Positions 21,839-34,803 are shown, counted from the first letter of the stretch. The stretch: DNA of 64,000 nt from Deinococcus sp. KSM4-11 (GCF_004801415.1 NZ_SSNX01000012.1:1-64000), one strand, 5' to 3'. Numbers and translations: made by a program. Notes: generated by a model not told the origin, from the sequence alone.

Positions 21839-22443
21839 GCCTGCACCTGACCCTGGTGCGGCATGGAGCCACGGACTGGAACGGAGCGGGGCGCTGGCAG
21901 GGCTGGACGGATACGCCGCTGGGCGCGGTGGGCGAGGCACAGGCCCGGCGACTGGCGGCGCGGCTGGCGGGCCGAACCTACGACGCGGTGTACAGCAGCG
22001 ATCTGGTGCGCGCCGCCCGGACGGCCGAGTTGGGCGTGCCGGGCGCGGCCATCCGCGTGGATGACCGCCTGCGGGAACTGCGCTTCGGCAAGTACGAGGG
22101 GGCCGGCACGGACGACGTCCTGCACGACCCGGACTACCACGACTGGCAGCGCGACCCCTGGAACCTCCCCGCGCCCGGCGGTGGCGAGAGTCTGGCTGGG
22201 GTCGCCGCCCGCCTGCACGCCTGGGCACAGGATCTGCCGGATGGCCGGGTGATCGCGTTCTCGCACGGGGCAGCCATCCGGGCGCTGCTGTGCGTGCTGT
22301 TCGACTGGCCAACCCTGCCGGTGCCCGGCTACGTGCTGCCGTTCCCGTACGTGCTGGCCCACACGGGCCTGACCCACCTGACCCGCACCGGGGGCCGCTG
22401 GACGCTCGTCACGTACAACGACCACGCCCACCTGGAGGAGTGA
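21835..22443 (+). CDS. Histidine phosphatase family protein (phosphoglycerate mutase-like)
   Basis: A 202-residue member of the branch-1 histidine phosphatases. The catalytic [10 protein letters not shown] is at residues 6-15, [10 protein letters not shown] holds the acid glutamate, and [14 protein letters not shown] carries the second histidine. The size and motifs suit CobC/PhoE-like phosphatases rather than true phosphoglycerate mutase. The start is GTG, overlapping the thioesterase stop (GTGA). Substrate unknown. Confidence 0.88.
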   Translation: MSLHLTLVRHGATDWNGAGRWQGWTDTPLGAVGEAQARRLAARLAGRTYDAVYSSDLVRAARTAELGVPGAAIRVDDRLRELRFGKYEGAGTDDVLHDPDYHDWQRDPWNLPAPGGGESLAGVAARLHAWAQDLPDGRVIAFSHGAAIRALLCVLFDWPTLPVPGYVLPFPYVLAHTGLTHLTRTGGRWTLVTYNDHAHLEE

Positions 22444-22522
22444 CCGGGTACCGGACATACACCGTCAGATCCCGCGCACCGGACAGTCCTCGTCCGTGCG
22501 CGGGCTCCGGCCAGCCGGCTGG

Positions 22523-22882
22523 TCAGTCCTGACTGGTCACGTAGAGCAGGGCGCCGAACAGTGCGAGGTTCTTGAAGAACTGCACCTGCTGCTGCTGGCG
22601 CTCCTTGCCCTGCTTGTCCCAGAAGGGGTGGCCGATCACGGTCGTGGGGATCAGGCTGGTGGCCAGGGCCGTACCCATCACGCGCGGCAGGATGCCCACC
22701 GCCATCAGCGCGCCCGCCCCGAGCATCACGCCGGAATTGATCTTCACGGCCAGTTCCGGCTCCGGTACCTCGGCCCCACGCGCCGCCCGGACGATCGGTT
22801 CCGGTTCCTGTAGGTGCTCGATGCCCTGTTTGATGAACAAGCTCGACAGCAGTGCCCGCCCGATGAATCCCGTGATGCTCAT
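22523..22882 (-). CDS. DoxX-family membrane protein
   Basis: A 119-residue protein with four membrane helices of the DoxX family. The N-terminal GRALLSSLFIKQGIEHL is the family start, and the C-terminal half carries the HPFWDK segment and FFKNLALFGALLYV. Some members act with superoxide dismutase and thiosulfate-linked redox, but no partner is adjacent. AAGGAGG lies upstream of the ATG. It converges on the histidine phosphatase gene. Confidence 0.88.
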   Translation of the reverse strand: MSITGFIGRALLSSLFIKQGIEHLQEPEPIVRAARGAEVPEPELAVKINSGVMLGAGALMAVGILPRVMGTALATSLIPTTVIGHPFWDKQGKERQQQQVQFFKNLALFGALLYVTSQD

Positions 22883-22961
22883 GCCAGACCTCCTTGGAAT
22901 GCCGTGAAGTGTAGCGCAGCGGCCCCACCCACTTGAACTGCTGGCCCGGAGCGGCCGTGGA

Positions 22962-23707
<746 letters not shown>

Positions 23708-23711
<4 letters not shown>

Positions 23712-24550
23712 GTGTGGATGGACTCGATTCTCAGCGGCTCCGGGGCCGCTGCGGTGAAGTGCTCCCCACTATGCCCGGTTTCGGCCGTCAGGGTGGTGAT
23801 GACCGGCCGGACGGCCCCCACGTCCCCCGTCACGAGGTACGTGACCTGGCCCGGCGTCTGCCCGGCGCGCAGCAGGCCGCCCTGTTCCAGCACGTGGCGG
23901 GTGTGCCGCGCGACGCCCTCGCCGCTGTCCACCAGCGTGAAGGTGTCCCCGAACTCCGCGCGGATGGCGGGGGCCAGGAAGGGGTAGTGCGTGCAGCCCA
24001 GCACGAGCTGATCCACACCCGCGTCCTTCAGGGGCGTCAGCGTGGTCCGCAGTTCACGGCGTGTTTCCTCGCTGCCCGCCTGCCCGGCCTCGACCAGCGG
24101 CACGAGCCGGAGGTTCACCACGCCCTCCACGCTCACGCCCAGCGGCGCCGCATGGTCGCGGATCACGTCCCGCATCAGCTGGCCCTTCAGGGTCACGGGG
24201 GTCGCCAGCACCGCGATCTTCCCGCTGCGGGTGGCGAGCGCGGCGGGCTTCACGGCGGGCACCAGTCCGATCACCGGAAAGGGAAAGCGGGAGCGCACCC
24301 GCGACAGACTGAACGCCGCCGCCGTGTTGCACGCCACCACGACCGCCTTCACGCCGCGTGCCTGCAGGGCGGCCACGGCGCGTTCGGTCAGGTCGATCAC
24401 GTCGTCCTCGCTGCGCTCGCCGTAGGGCACGTGCGCGGTGTCGCCCAGGTACAGGACATCCTCGAAGGGCAGCACCCGGCGCAGCTCGGCCAGGATGCTC
24501 AGGCCGCCCACGCCACTGTCGAACACACCCACCGGAGCCGAGGAAGACAT
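23708..24550 (-). CDS. murI: Glutamate racemase
   Basis: A 280-residue enzyme making D-glutamate for peptidoglycan. Both catalytic cysteines are present: VVACNTAAA and LGCTHYPFL. GVFDSGVGGLS is at the N-terminus and LGDTAHVPYG follows. TATCAT lies seven bases before the ATG, suggesting leaderless expression, so the longer open frame is not used. It forms an operon with rph. Confidence 0.96.
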
Positions 24551-24607
24551 CACGCGGATGATAGGCCCAGAACGAGAGGCCCAATGCCGCGCTACGGTGA
24601 ACCCCAC

Positions 24608-25399
24608 ATGCCCGACACCGGTTTTCTCGGCCTCGATCCCTGGCGCTGGCTGCTGGCCGGACTGGCCGCCCTCCTGATCGGGTTCTCGAAGACCGGTCTG
24701 CCCGGCGCGGGCATCCTGGCCGTGCCCGTGATGGCCTGGGTGTTCGGCGCGCGCCTCTCGGTGGGCGCGACCCTGCCGCTGCTGCTGGTGGGCGACGTGT
24801 TCGCGGTGCTCGCCTACCGCGCCTACGCGGACTGGCCGCAGTTGCGCCGCCTGCTGCCCTGGGTGGGTCTGGGGCTGCTGGCCGGCACGCTGCTCCTGTG
24901 GGTGCTGGGCCGCGTGAACCTGAAGGCCGACCCGCTGGGGCCGGTGATCGGCGGGATCATCCTGGCGCTGCTGGGGCTGACCCTGCTGCAACGCACGGGC
25001 CGCCTGCGCTGGCAGCCGGGTTCCAGCCTGGGCACCGGGCTCATCGGCGTGCTGGGGGGATTGACCACCATGATCAGCAACGCGGCGGGGCCGGTCATGG
25101 GCATCTTCATGACCTCACTGGGCTACAGCAAGCAGCAGCTGATGGGCACGAACGCGTGGACGTTCTTCCTGTTCAACCTGAGCAAGATTCCGCTGCTGGC
25201 ACTGCTCACCTGGGACAACGCCGCGCACCCGCTGGTGACGGCGGGCAGCCTGGAAGTGAACGTCCTGCTGGCCCCGTTGGTCGTGCTGGGCGCGTGGCTG
25301 GGCCGCGCGTTCCTGCCCCGCGTGCCCGAGGGAGCCTTCACCACGCTGCTGCTCGTGCTGGCGGGCGTGGCGGCCGTGAAACTGCTGCTCCCGACCTGA
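24608..25399 (+). CDS. TSUP-family (TauE/SafE) membrane permease
   Basis: A 263-residue permease with about eight membrane segments. The first half has GFSKTGLPGAGILAVPVMAW, typical of the TauE/SafE (TSUP) family that exports sulfite, sulfoacetate or other organic anions. The second half repeats the pattern around GLTTMISNAAGPVMGIFM. The substrate is unknown. TACGGT lies nine bases before the ATG. It diverges from murI across 57 bases and converges on the quinone reductase gene. Confidence 0.88.
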   Translation: MPDTGFLGLDPWRWLLAGLAALLIGFSKTGLPGAGILAVPVMAWVFGARLSVGATLPLLLVGDVFAVLAYRAYADWPQLRRLLPWVGLGLLAGTLLLWVLGRVNLKADPLGPVIGGIILALLGLTLLQRTGRLRWQPGSSLGTGLIGVLGGLTTMISNAAGPVMGIFMTSLGYSKQQLMGTNAWTFFLFNLSKIPLLALLTWDNAAHPLVTAGSLEVNVLLAPLVVLGAWLGRAFLPRVPEGAFTTLLLVLAGVAAVKLLLPT

Positions 25400-25417
25400 G
25401 CCTGCATAGGCCGGGCG

Positions 25418-26341
25418 TTAGCGTCCCGAGCCGCGCACCACCAGCTTGCCCCGGACATGCCCCGCCTCGCTCATGGCCTGCGCGTCCGGGAGCTGATCGA
25501 ACGCGAAGGTGTGGTCAATGTGCGTGGTCAGTTTGCCCTGGGCGGCCAGATCGATGACCCGCTGCAGGGTATCGGCCTTCAGGCCACCGGGATCACCGCC
25601 GGACACCGGAATCCCCAGCGCGGGGGCGTCAAAGTCCGCGATGGTGATGATGCGGTCCGGGCCGCCCCGCAGCGCGATGGCGTCGTTCAGGAAGCCGTGC
25701 CCGGCGACATCGAACACCGCGTCCACGCCCTGTGGGGCCAGTGCCCGGATGCGGTCGAGGGCCCCCTCGCCGTAGGTCACGGGCTCGGCGCCCAGACTGC
25801 GGACATACTCCGCGTTCGCGGCGCTGGCGGTGCCGATGACCCTCGCTCCGTCCTGCACCAGCAGCTGCACCGCGATGGTGCCCACGCCACCGGCGGCGCC
25901 GTTCACCACGACCGTCTCACCGGACTGGATCTTCAGCGGGGCCAGGGCGCGCTGCGCGGTTTCGGCAGCGAGCGGCAGGGTAACCGCCTGCTCGAAGGTC
26001 AGCTGTGGCGGGATCCGGATCAGGGCGGCGGGCCGGGCCAGGGCAGCCTCGGCGTAGGCGCCGCTGTCGACGAAGCCGGCCACACGATCCCCCAACGCGA
26101 AGTCCGTGACCCCCTCGCCGACCTGATCGACGGTGCCCGCGACCTCACTGCCCAGGATCGCCGGGAAGGTGATGGGCATGAACTGTTGCATCCAGCCCAG
26201 GCGGATCTTGAATTCCAGCGGGTTGATCCCGATGGCCTCGATCCGGACGCGCACCTGACCGGGGCCGGCCTGTGGATTGGGGACATCCTGCACCGAGAAG
26301 TTCTCTGTGCCGCCGAAGCCGGTCAGAACCGTCGCTTTCAT
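25418..26341 (-). CDS. NAD(P)H:quinone oxidoreductase, zinc-free MDR family
   Basis: A 307-residue medium-chain reductase. It has the GroES-like N-terminal domain (ILGSEVAGTVDQVGEGV) and a Rossmann domain with GAAGGVGTIAVQL. The cysteine and histidine ligands of zinc alcohol dehydrogenases are absent. It likely reduces quinones or enones with NADPH. AGGAG lies upstream of the ATG. It faces an alpha/beta hydrolase-VOC operon across 178 bases containing a dyad at 26455-26467, so the two units may respond to the same toxic carbonyl or quinone. Confidence 0.87.
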   Translation of the reverse strand: MKATVLTGFGGTENFSVQDVPNPQAGPGQVRVRIEAIGINPLEFKIRLGWMQQFMPITFPAILGSEVAGTVDQVGEGVTDFALGDRVAGFVDSGAYAEAALARPAALIRIPPQLTFEQAVTLPLAAETAQRALAPLKIQSGETVVVNGAAGGVGTIAVQLLVQDGARVIGTASAANAEYVRSLGAEPVTYGEGALDRIRALAPQGVDAVFDVAGHGFLNDAIALRGGPDRIITIADFDAPALGIPVSGGDPGGLKADTLQRVIDLAAQGKLTTHIDHTFAFDQLPDAQAMSEAGHVRGKLVVRGSGR

Positions 26342-26454
26342 GGGGTCTCCTGCACTGCCGTGGGGAAGGCGGATGCTCAGGTCGAGTCGGCCTGCGCTGC
26401 CCGCAGTATGGGCCGGATGCCGGCCGAGGTGCCGGCGAGCGAAGGCTTGTTCCT

Positions 26455-26467
26455 CGAATCATATTCG
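26455..26467. promoter_or_regulatory. Dyad in divergent promoter of quinone reductase and hydrolase genes
   Basis: CGAAT-CAT-ATTCG is a perfect inverted repeat in the 178-base divergent region. It is flanked by TGTTC (26448-26452) and GAACA (26473-26477). The form is that of an operator for a dimeric repressor such as a TetR or MarR protein, but no such gene lies next to it in the window. Confidence 0.5.
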
Positions 26468-26519
26468 TGTTAGAACAGAATCACGCCAAGCGATATCGCC
26501 AGATGACGAATGGAGGGCC

Positions 26520-27374
26520 ATGATCGACGAGCTGAACCTGACGCTGCCAGACGGCCGCACCCTGCACGTGTACGACACCGGCCCCCGGGCCGCCTTCCCC
26601 GTGATCTGGCACCACGGCACCCCGAACATCGGCTCGCCGCCCGAACCCCTGTTCACCGCCGCCGCGCGGCTGGGCCTGCGCCTGATCGGCTACGACCGGC
26701 CTGGCTACGGCGGCAGTTCCCCTCGCAGGAACCGTTCCGTCGCCTCGGCCGCCGCCGATGTGGCCGCCCTGGCCGACACGCTGGAGCTGCACCACATTGC
26801 CGTGCTGGGCCACTCCGGCGGCGGCCCGCACGCCCTCTCCTGCGCCGCCCTGCTGCCAGAGCGGGTGGTCGCCGCCATCAGCGTGGCCGGGCTGGCGCCG
26901 TACGGCGCGGCCGACCTCGACTGGTACGCGGGCATGCACTCGCCCGCCGCCCTGGAAGCGGCCGCCGCCAGACGCGCCACCAAGGAGGCGTTCGAGGCGA
27001 CGGAGCCGCCCTTCGACCCCGAGGTGTTCACCCCTGCCGACCACGCCGCCCTGAACGGTCCGTGGAGCTGGCTGAACAGCGTCGTCGGCCCCGCCCTGCA
27101 GGCTGGCCCCGCCCCGCTGATCGACGACGACCTCGCCTATGTCTGTCCATGGGGCTTCGACCCCCATGGCATCCGCGTGCCCACGCTGCTGCTCCACGGC
27201 CAGCTCGACCGCATGGTGCCCGCCACCCACAGCGAATGGCTCGCCCATGTCATCCCGAATTCCGACCTTCGACTCATGCCCGGCGACGGGCACATCTCCG
27301 TCCTGAATCACGCCGAAGCTGCGCTGGAGTGGCTGCGGAGTCAGCTCAACCACCCCACAGGAGACCGACCATGA
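26520..27374 (+). CDS. Alpha/beta hydrolase
   Basis: A 284-residue hydrolase. The nucleophile elbow is GHSGGG, the oxyanion region is WHHGTPN, the acid lies in LLHGQLDRMVP, and the C-terminal GDGHISVL holds the catalytic histidine. Members cleave esters, epoxides or C-C bonds, and the substrate is unknown. The ATG at 26520 has TGGAGGGCC before it; the frame upstream is open but crosses the divergent promoter. Its stop overlaps the VOC gene start by 4 bp. Confidence 0.87.
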   Translation: MIDELNLTLPDGRTLHVYDTGPRAAFPVIWHHGTPNIGSPPEPLFTAAARLGLRLIGYDRPGYGGSSPRRNRSVASAAADVAALADTLELHHIAVLGHSGGGPHALSCAALLPERVVAAISVAGLAPYGAADLDWYAGMHSPAALEAAAARRATKEAFEATEPPFDPEVFTPADHAALNGPWSWLNSVVGPALQAGPAPLIDDDLAYVCPWGFDPHGIRVPTLLLHGQLDRMVPATHSEWLAHVIPNSDLRLMPGDGHISVLNHAEAALEWLRSQLNHPTGDRP

Positions 27375-27766
27375 GTGACATCCCGACCGCGTGGCCGCGT
27401 GGCCTCACCGCCATCACCCTGTTCACCGAGGATCTGCCCGCCACGAAAGCGTTCTACCAGGAGGTCTTCGGCCTGCCCGTGGTGCACGAGAACGCGGACT
27501 CGGCCGTGTTCCTGTTCGGGAACACCATGCTGAACCTCCTGACCATCGCCAACGCGCCGGAACTGGTCGAGCCGGCGGCCGTCGCCCCCCAGGATGCCGG
27601 AGCCCGCGCGGTCTTCACCCTGACCGTGGACGACGTCGACGCGATGTGCGCCGAACTCGCGGCGCGCGGCGTCACCTTCATCAACGGCCCGATGGATCGC
27701 CCCTGGGGCATCCGCACCGCCAGCTTCCGCGACCCGAGCGGCCAGATCTGGGAGATCGCCAAGTAG
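27371..27766 (+). CDS. VOC-superfamily protein (glyoxalase/bleomycin resistance type)
   Basis: A 131-residue protein with two beta-alpha-beta-beta-beta units. FTEDLPATKAFYQEVFGLPV opens the first, and TFINGPMDRPWGIRTASFRDPSGQIWEI closes the second, carrying the usual metal-site glutamate. Members are dioxygenases, isomerases or antibiotic-binding proteins. Translation is coupled to the hydrolase upstream (ATGA overlap), so both probably act on one substrate. Confidence 0.85.
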   Translation: MSDIPTAWPRGLTAITLFTEDLPATKAFYQEVFGLPVVHENADSAVFLFGNTMLNLLTIANAPELVEPAAVAPQDAGARAVFTLTVDDVDAMCAELAARGVTFINGPMDRPWGIRTASFRDPSGQIWEIAK

Positions 27767-27797
27767 AGCGGTAAGACCGGAAGACACAGAGTTCACG

Positions 27798-27821
27798 CCT
27801 GTCGGCTGGTTTGCCGACAGG
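27798..27821 (+). terminator. Hairpin after the hydrolase-VOC operon
   Basis: CCTGTCGGC and GCCGACAGG form a perfect 9-bp stem around TGGTTT, 31 bases after the VOC stop. Only a short CTTT follows several bases on, so termination may be weak or factor-dependent. Confidence 0.65.
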
Positions 27822-28023
27822 GCGCTGCTTTGCCATCTCTCCAGTTTCGCTGCCACTCGGCTGGCTGACCGTCAAGGGTTTGCCGGAACTTGGGGTCAGG
27901 TGTTCACGACCCCCACGCCCGAAACCGCAATGTCCCTGGGGACAACTCTCAGTGACCGCACATGCCTGCTCCTTAGCCTCGGTCAGAACGACATCGAACG
28001 AAAACACTCACCTGGAGGCAGGA

Positions 28024-28500
28024 ATGACCATCAGCAGATGGATGTTGAGCAGTGCGATCGTCAGTCTGACGGGAGTGGCCGGAGCGCAGGCAGCGTGTGT
28101 CAAAGCGCCGACCTACGCTTACAACGGCCTGGTGAAGATTGAGTACCCGAGCAGCAACGGAGGCGCTCAGGTGCAGCGGGCCTGTGACGTGGGCGCGCAG
28201 CAGCTGGCGGCGGACGTGATGGCGACGGGCAAGGCCAACGGCGTTCCCGTACGCTGGGTCGAGGTGTACGGCGTGCGCCGCTGGGGCTCGGTGTTCCACG
28301 ATCTGATCTACAAGACGCGCGCCCAGGGCTACCAGCAGGTGGCGTTCAGCAAGTACAACGCCCTGCCCCGCACCCGCATGAGCAACAAGGAAGAACTCGT
28401 GTACGCGAACGGATCGGGCAAGTATGTCGCCATGTTCTCGTACACCGAGGGCACCAGCACCGCCAACACCGCCGACGTGTTCGTGCTGTACGGCAACTGA
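28024..28500 (+). CDS. Secreted protein of unknown function
   Basis: A 158-residue protein with a signal peptide (MTISRWMLSSAIVSLTGVAGAQA). The mature part has two cysteines, in AACVKAP and QRACDVG, probably a disulfide. The C-terminal half is rich in Tyr, Ser and Asn, unlike the Ala/Arg-rich cytoplasmic proteins around it. GGAGGCAGGA precedes the ATG. No family recognised. It stands alone between two hairpins, so it is probably a single-gene unit. Confidence 0.75.
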   Translation: MTISRWMLSSAIVSLTGVAGAQAACVKAPTYAYNGLVKIEYPSSNGGAQVQRACDVGAQQLAADVMATGKANGVPVRWVEVYGVRRWGSVFHDLIYKTRAQGYQQVAFSKYNALPRTRMSNKEELVYANGSGKYVAMFSYTEGTSTANTADVFVLYGN

Positions 28501-28647
28501 ACAACGGCCACTCTGCGTGTGATGTTCCAGCGAGCTTCGACGCTGAGCACCGACTTCGACCCACCGACAGTACTACCGGGCAGGGAATGTCACCCATCGC
28601 CCCCGCTGGCCGTTACCGGCGCTTCAGTAGGATTCATGTGGAGAATC

Positions 28648-28677
28648 GAGCGCGGCCCTCAACTGAGGGCCGCGCTC
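28648..28677. terminator. Strong hairpin between secreted-protein gene and lysN
   Basis: GAGCGCGGCCCTC and GAGGGCCGCGCTC form a perfect 13-bp stem with loop AACT. It lies between a plus-strand gene ending at 28500 and minus-strand lysN ending at 28736. It can act in both directions, although neither side has a long T tract. Confidence 0.8.
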
Positions 28678-28735
28678 AATGCTTCCTTAGGAATGTCCGC
28701 CTGTGTTTACGGCTCACACGGGTAACCGACGGTCT

Positions 28736-29950
28736 TCAGTTCAGCGCTTCCCGAATAGTGTCTCCCAGGGCCTTGATCCCCTTTTCAATCTGATCGGGCG
28801 TGGCGGTGCAGTAGCTCAGGCGCATGGTGTTCTCGCCGCCGCCCAGGGCGTAGAAGGGACTGCCGGGCACGTACGCGACCTTGCGTTCGACCGCACGCGG
28901 CAGCATGGCCTGGGTGTCGATCCCCTCCGGCAGCGTGACCCACAGGAACATGCCGCCCTCCGGCACCGTGTGCTGGGTATCGCCGGGGAAATCGGTGGCG
29001 ATGCGGGCCATCATGTGCTGGGCGCGCTCGCCGTAGGCCTTCTTCACGGTCTCGATCTGAGCGGGCAGGATGGGCAGCAGTTCGGTCACGATCATCTGGT
29101 TCAGCGTGGGCGTGTGCAGATCCGCGCCCTGCTTGGCCATGATCAGCTTCTGGATGATCGGGCGGGCCGCCTGCACCCACGCGTCGCGCAGGCCGGGCAC
29201 CAGGGTCTTGGAGAAGGAACTGCTGTAGATGATGTGGTTCTGGTCGACGCTTCCCGCAAGTTCCAGGCCCAGCGAGTACAGGCTGGGCAGCGCCTCGCCG
29301 GTGAAGCGCAGCGCGCCGTAGGGATCGTCCTCAATGACCAGGACGCCGTGCTGCGCGGTGAGTTCCACGAGTCGCTTGCGGCGTTCCAGATTCAGGGTGC
29401 GGCCGGTCGGGTTCTGGAAGTTCGGCACGGCGTACAGGAGCTTGGCCCGCGTGGTCTTCAGAATGTCTTCCAGGGCGTCCACGTCGATGCCGCCCTCGTC
29501 GGTGGGCAGCTGCACGTAGTTCGGCAGGTACGGCTGGAAGGACTGGAGCGCGCCCAGGTACGTGGGGGCTTCCACCAGCACCGTGTCGCCCTCGGAGATC
29601 AGGATCTTGCCGAGCAGGTCCAGGCCCTGCTGGCTGCCGGTCAGGATCTGCACGTTCTGCGCGGGAATACCGGCCTGCTGCCCGATCCACTCGCGCAGCG
29701 GCGGGTGGCCCTCGGTCGTGGAGTACTGCAGTGCGGCCGGACCGTACCTGTCCAGCGCGGCGGTCGTGGCGGCGCGCACGGCATCCAGCGGGAACAGTTC
29801 CGGGGCGGGCAGGCCCCCGGCGAAGCTGATCACGTCCGGCTGCTGGGTGACCTTCAGGATCTCGCGAATGGCGCTGGCCGTCATGCCGCGCACGCGCGTG
29901 GCGAAGGCCGCCTGGAAGTTGAAGGAGGTCGCGTTGGTCATGCCCGCCAT
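28736..29950 (-). CDS. lysN: 2-aminoadipate aminotransferase LysN-like
   Basis: A 404-residue fold-type I PLP aminotransferase. SFAGGLPAPELFP, LQYSTTEGHPPLR, the lysine motif SFSKTLVPGLR, AKQGADLHTPTLNQM and GGGENTMRLSYCT all match Thermus LysN, from memory. It transfers amino groups to 2-oxoadipate in the alpha-aminoadipate route to lysine and may also act on Leu or Glu keto acids. The residues after the lysine motif read RDAW where LysN/MocR relatives usually have R(V/L)G(W/F). Two in-frame ATGs (29950 and 29941) are possible. It is divergent from fba. Confidence 0.85.
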   Translation of the reverse strand: MAGMTNATSFNFQAAFATRVRGMTASAIREILKVTQQPDVISFAGGLPAPELFPLDAVRAATTAALDRYGPAALQYSTTEGHPPLREWIGQQAGIPAQNVQILTGSQQGLDLLGKILISEGDTVLVEAPTYLGALQSFQPYLPNYVQLPTDEGGIDVDALEDILKTTRAKLLYAVPNFQNPTGRTLNLERRKRLVELTAQHGVLVIEDDPYGALRFTGEALPSLYSLGLELAGSVDQNHIIYSSSFSKTLVPGLRDAWVQAARPIIQKLIMAKQGADLHTPTLNQMIVTELLPILPAQIETVKKAYGERAQHMMARIATDFPGDTQHTVPEGGMFLWVTLPEGIDTQAMLPRAVERKVAYVPGSPFYALGGGENTMRLSYCTATPDQIEKGIKALGDTIREALN

Positions 29951-30044
29951 GCTACGCCGCGTGCCCGGCTGGCATCAGACTGGACGTGCCTTGTTGGCCG
30001 GTTCGGGTGGACGCGTAAACTGGGAACGCTCAAGGAGGCAACAC

Positions 30045-30962
30045 ATGCTCGTCACTGGTAACGACATCCTGGTTCCCGCCCGCGCCGGCAAGTACGGTGT
30101 CGGCTCGTTCAACACCAACAACATGGAGATCACGCAGGCGATCATCCACACCGCCGAGAAACTCCGCAGCCCCGTGATGGTGCAGATGTCCGAGGGCGCC
30201 ATCAAGTACGGCGGGCAGGATCTGGCGAACATCGTGATCGACCTCGCCAAGCGGGCCACGGTGCCCGTCGCGCTGCACCTCGACCACGGCAGCAGTTACG
30301 CCTCGGCGCTGAATGCCATCAAGATGGGCTTCACCAGCATCATGATCGACGCGTCGCACCACAACTTCGAGGAGAACGTCCACGAGACCCGGCGTGTCGT
30401 GGAGGCCGCGCACGCCATGGGCATCAGCGTGGAGGCGGAACTCGGGCGTCTGGGCGGCATCGAGGAGCACATCGTCGTGGACGAGAAGGACGCCTTCCTG
30501 ACCGATCCCGACGAAGCCGTGCAGTTCGTCGAGCAGACCGGCACCGATTACCTGGCCATCGCCATCGGCACCAGCCACGGGGCCTTCAAGGGCAAGGGCC
30601 GACCGTACATCGACCAGGCGCGCATCACGAAGATCGGCGAGATGCTCAGCATTCCGCTCGTGGCGCATGGTTCCAGCGGCGTGCCCCAGGAGATCGTGGA
30701 ACGCTTCCGCAAGGCCGGCGGCGAGATCGGCGAGGCGGCCGGCATTGCCGACGACGATCTGCGCGAGGCGTGCCAGCACGGCATCGCCAAGGTGAACGTG
30801 GACACGGATCTGCGGCTGGCGAGCACGGTGGGGATCCGCGAGGCCCTGGCGGCGAATGCCAAGGAATTCGACCCGCGCAAGATCTTCGGCCCGGCCCGCG
30901 ACGTGATGGCCCAGGTGATCGAGCACAAGATGCGCGTGCTGGGCAGCGTCGGCAAGGCCTGA
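30045..30962 (+). CDS. fba: Class II fructose-bisphosphate aldolase
   Basis: A 305-residue zinc-dependent aldolase of glycolysis and gluconeogenesis. ALHLDHGSSYASALNAI carries the catalytic Asp and a zinc His, GFTSIMIDASHHNFEENV follows, VEAELGRLGG holds another ligand, and LAIAIGTSHGAFKG is the zinc-His/phosphate loop. The length suits the class IIB group. AAGGAGG lies before the ATG and TAAACT (30016-30021) is a likely -10 box. Confidence 0.95.
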   Translation: MLVTGNDILVPARAGKYGVGSFNTNNMEITQAIIHTAEKLRSPVMVQMSEGAIKYGGQDLANIVIDLAKRATVPVALHLDHGSSYASALNAIKMGFTSIMIDASHHNFEENVHETRRVVEAAHAMGISVEAELGRLGGIEEHIVVDEKDAFLTDPDEAVQFVEQTGTDYLAIAIGTSHGAFKGKGRPYIDQARITKIGEMLSIPLVAHGSSGVPQEIVERFRKAGGEIGEAAGIADDDLREACQHGIAKVNVDTDLRLASTVGIREALAANAKEFDPRKIFGPARDVMAQVIEHKMRVLGSVGKA

Positions 30963-31064
30963 GCTGACCGCATGGCGGGGGGAGAAGATGCCCCCGAAGT
31001 CCCCTCCCAGGGGGCATCCAACTCGCTGAGAATTCTCACCCGGCCGCCTTATGCTCGCTGTTGC

Positions 31065-31775
31065 ATGAGGGCGGCCTTTTTCCTGTATCCACTGCTGCTG
31101 AGCGGGCTGAGTTCGGCCGCGCAGGGCGATCTGCTGCCGCCCAGCCTGGGCAGCGGCTGGCAGGCCCGGCTGTCGTCCATGCTGCCCGCCCCCGGACAGA
31201 CGGTCGATGTGATGCAGCGCAAGGCTGGGATCTCCGTGGTGGATCTGCAGGTCAGGGTCGCGCAGGCGCAGGGCAGCCCCGAGGCCCTGAACAAGGTACT
31301 GTCGGATGTGCAGAGCGGCATCAAGCCCACCTACGATCCCCGCCTCGGCTTCTCCAAGGACGAGTTCGCGCGCTATCTGGTGTTCGAGACGACCCTGGCG
31401 AAAAGTGGCAAGAGCCTGCACCTGCCGGTCACCCGCGATGCGGGCCGGGTGTCCTTCGGCGATGCCGATGGTCTCAAGGGGGTGCTCAAGGGCGTGTACA
31501 TCGACCTGAAGACCGGCGAGATGCACGGCCCGGAAGGCTACTCGGCGCGGCCCGTGAACGTGGCCCCCACCCTCGACCAGGACAGCGGTCTGAAGGTCAT
31601 CACCGGATTCCTGTGGAAGGTCATCGGGAACGATGCGCGTGCCGGGAACGGCGTGCGCGGCACCCTGAACCTGCTGCAGCTTGACGACGGGCAGATCATC
31701 CTGAGTTACAAGCGCACCAGCATGATCAAGAACGTCCTGAACCAGGGCGAGGTCATCCTCAGCTACACCCGCTGA
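31065..31775 (+). CDS. Secreted protein of unknown function
   Basis: A 236-residue protein with signal peptide MRAAFFLYPLLLSGLSSAAQG. The mature domain is mixed alpha/beta and ends with two similar strands, IILSYKRTSM and VILSYTR. There are no cysteines and no recognised family. The ATG at 31065 is preferred to the open frame upstream because the signal peptide starts there and TATGCT lies nine bases before it. Confidence 0.7.
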   Translation: MRAAFFLYPLLLSGLSSAAQGDLLPPSLGSGWQARLSSMLPAPGQTVDVMQRKAGISVVDLQVRVAQAQGSPEALNKVLSDVQSGIKPTYDPRLGFSKDEFARYLVFETTLAKSGKSLHLPVTRDAGRVSFGDADGLKGVLKGVYIDLKTGEMHGPEGYSARPVNVAPTLDQDSGLKVITGFLWKVIGNDARAGNGVRGTLNLLQLDDGQIILSYKRTSMIKNVLNQGEVILSYTR

Positions 31776-31941
31776 TTCCCTCGCTGTCGAGCAGGAAGCC
31801 TGCCCTCCGGTGGGTCTTAGCGCCCGGACGGCTGAAGTGACGGCACACCCCCCATCAGTCTGATGACCCCCTGACCTCAGCTCAAGGGTTCCTCACGTGA
31901 CATTCAGGGCGGGTCACGCGCCGCCCGCTACGCTGGCGTTC

Positions 31942-34755
<2,814 letters not shown>

Positions 34756-34768
34756 GGGCGCCTTGGAA

Positions 34769-34803
34769 AGCGGGGGAGGGCCCATCCGGGTTCCTCCCCC
34801 GCT
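34769..34803 (+). terminator. Hairpin after the S8 protease gene
   Basis: AGCGGGGGAGG and CCTCCCCCGCT form a perfect 11-bp stem with a 13-base loop, 14 bases after the stop codon. The following TCGCGCTTT is only weakly U-rich. Confidence 0.7.

Noticed and set aside
24570..24610. A shared regulator site between murI and the TSUP permease gene
   Set aside because: The 57-base gap is fully used by two promoter boxes and shows no dyad.
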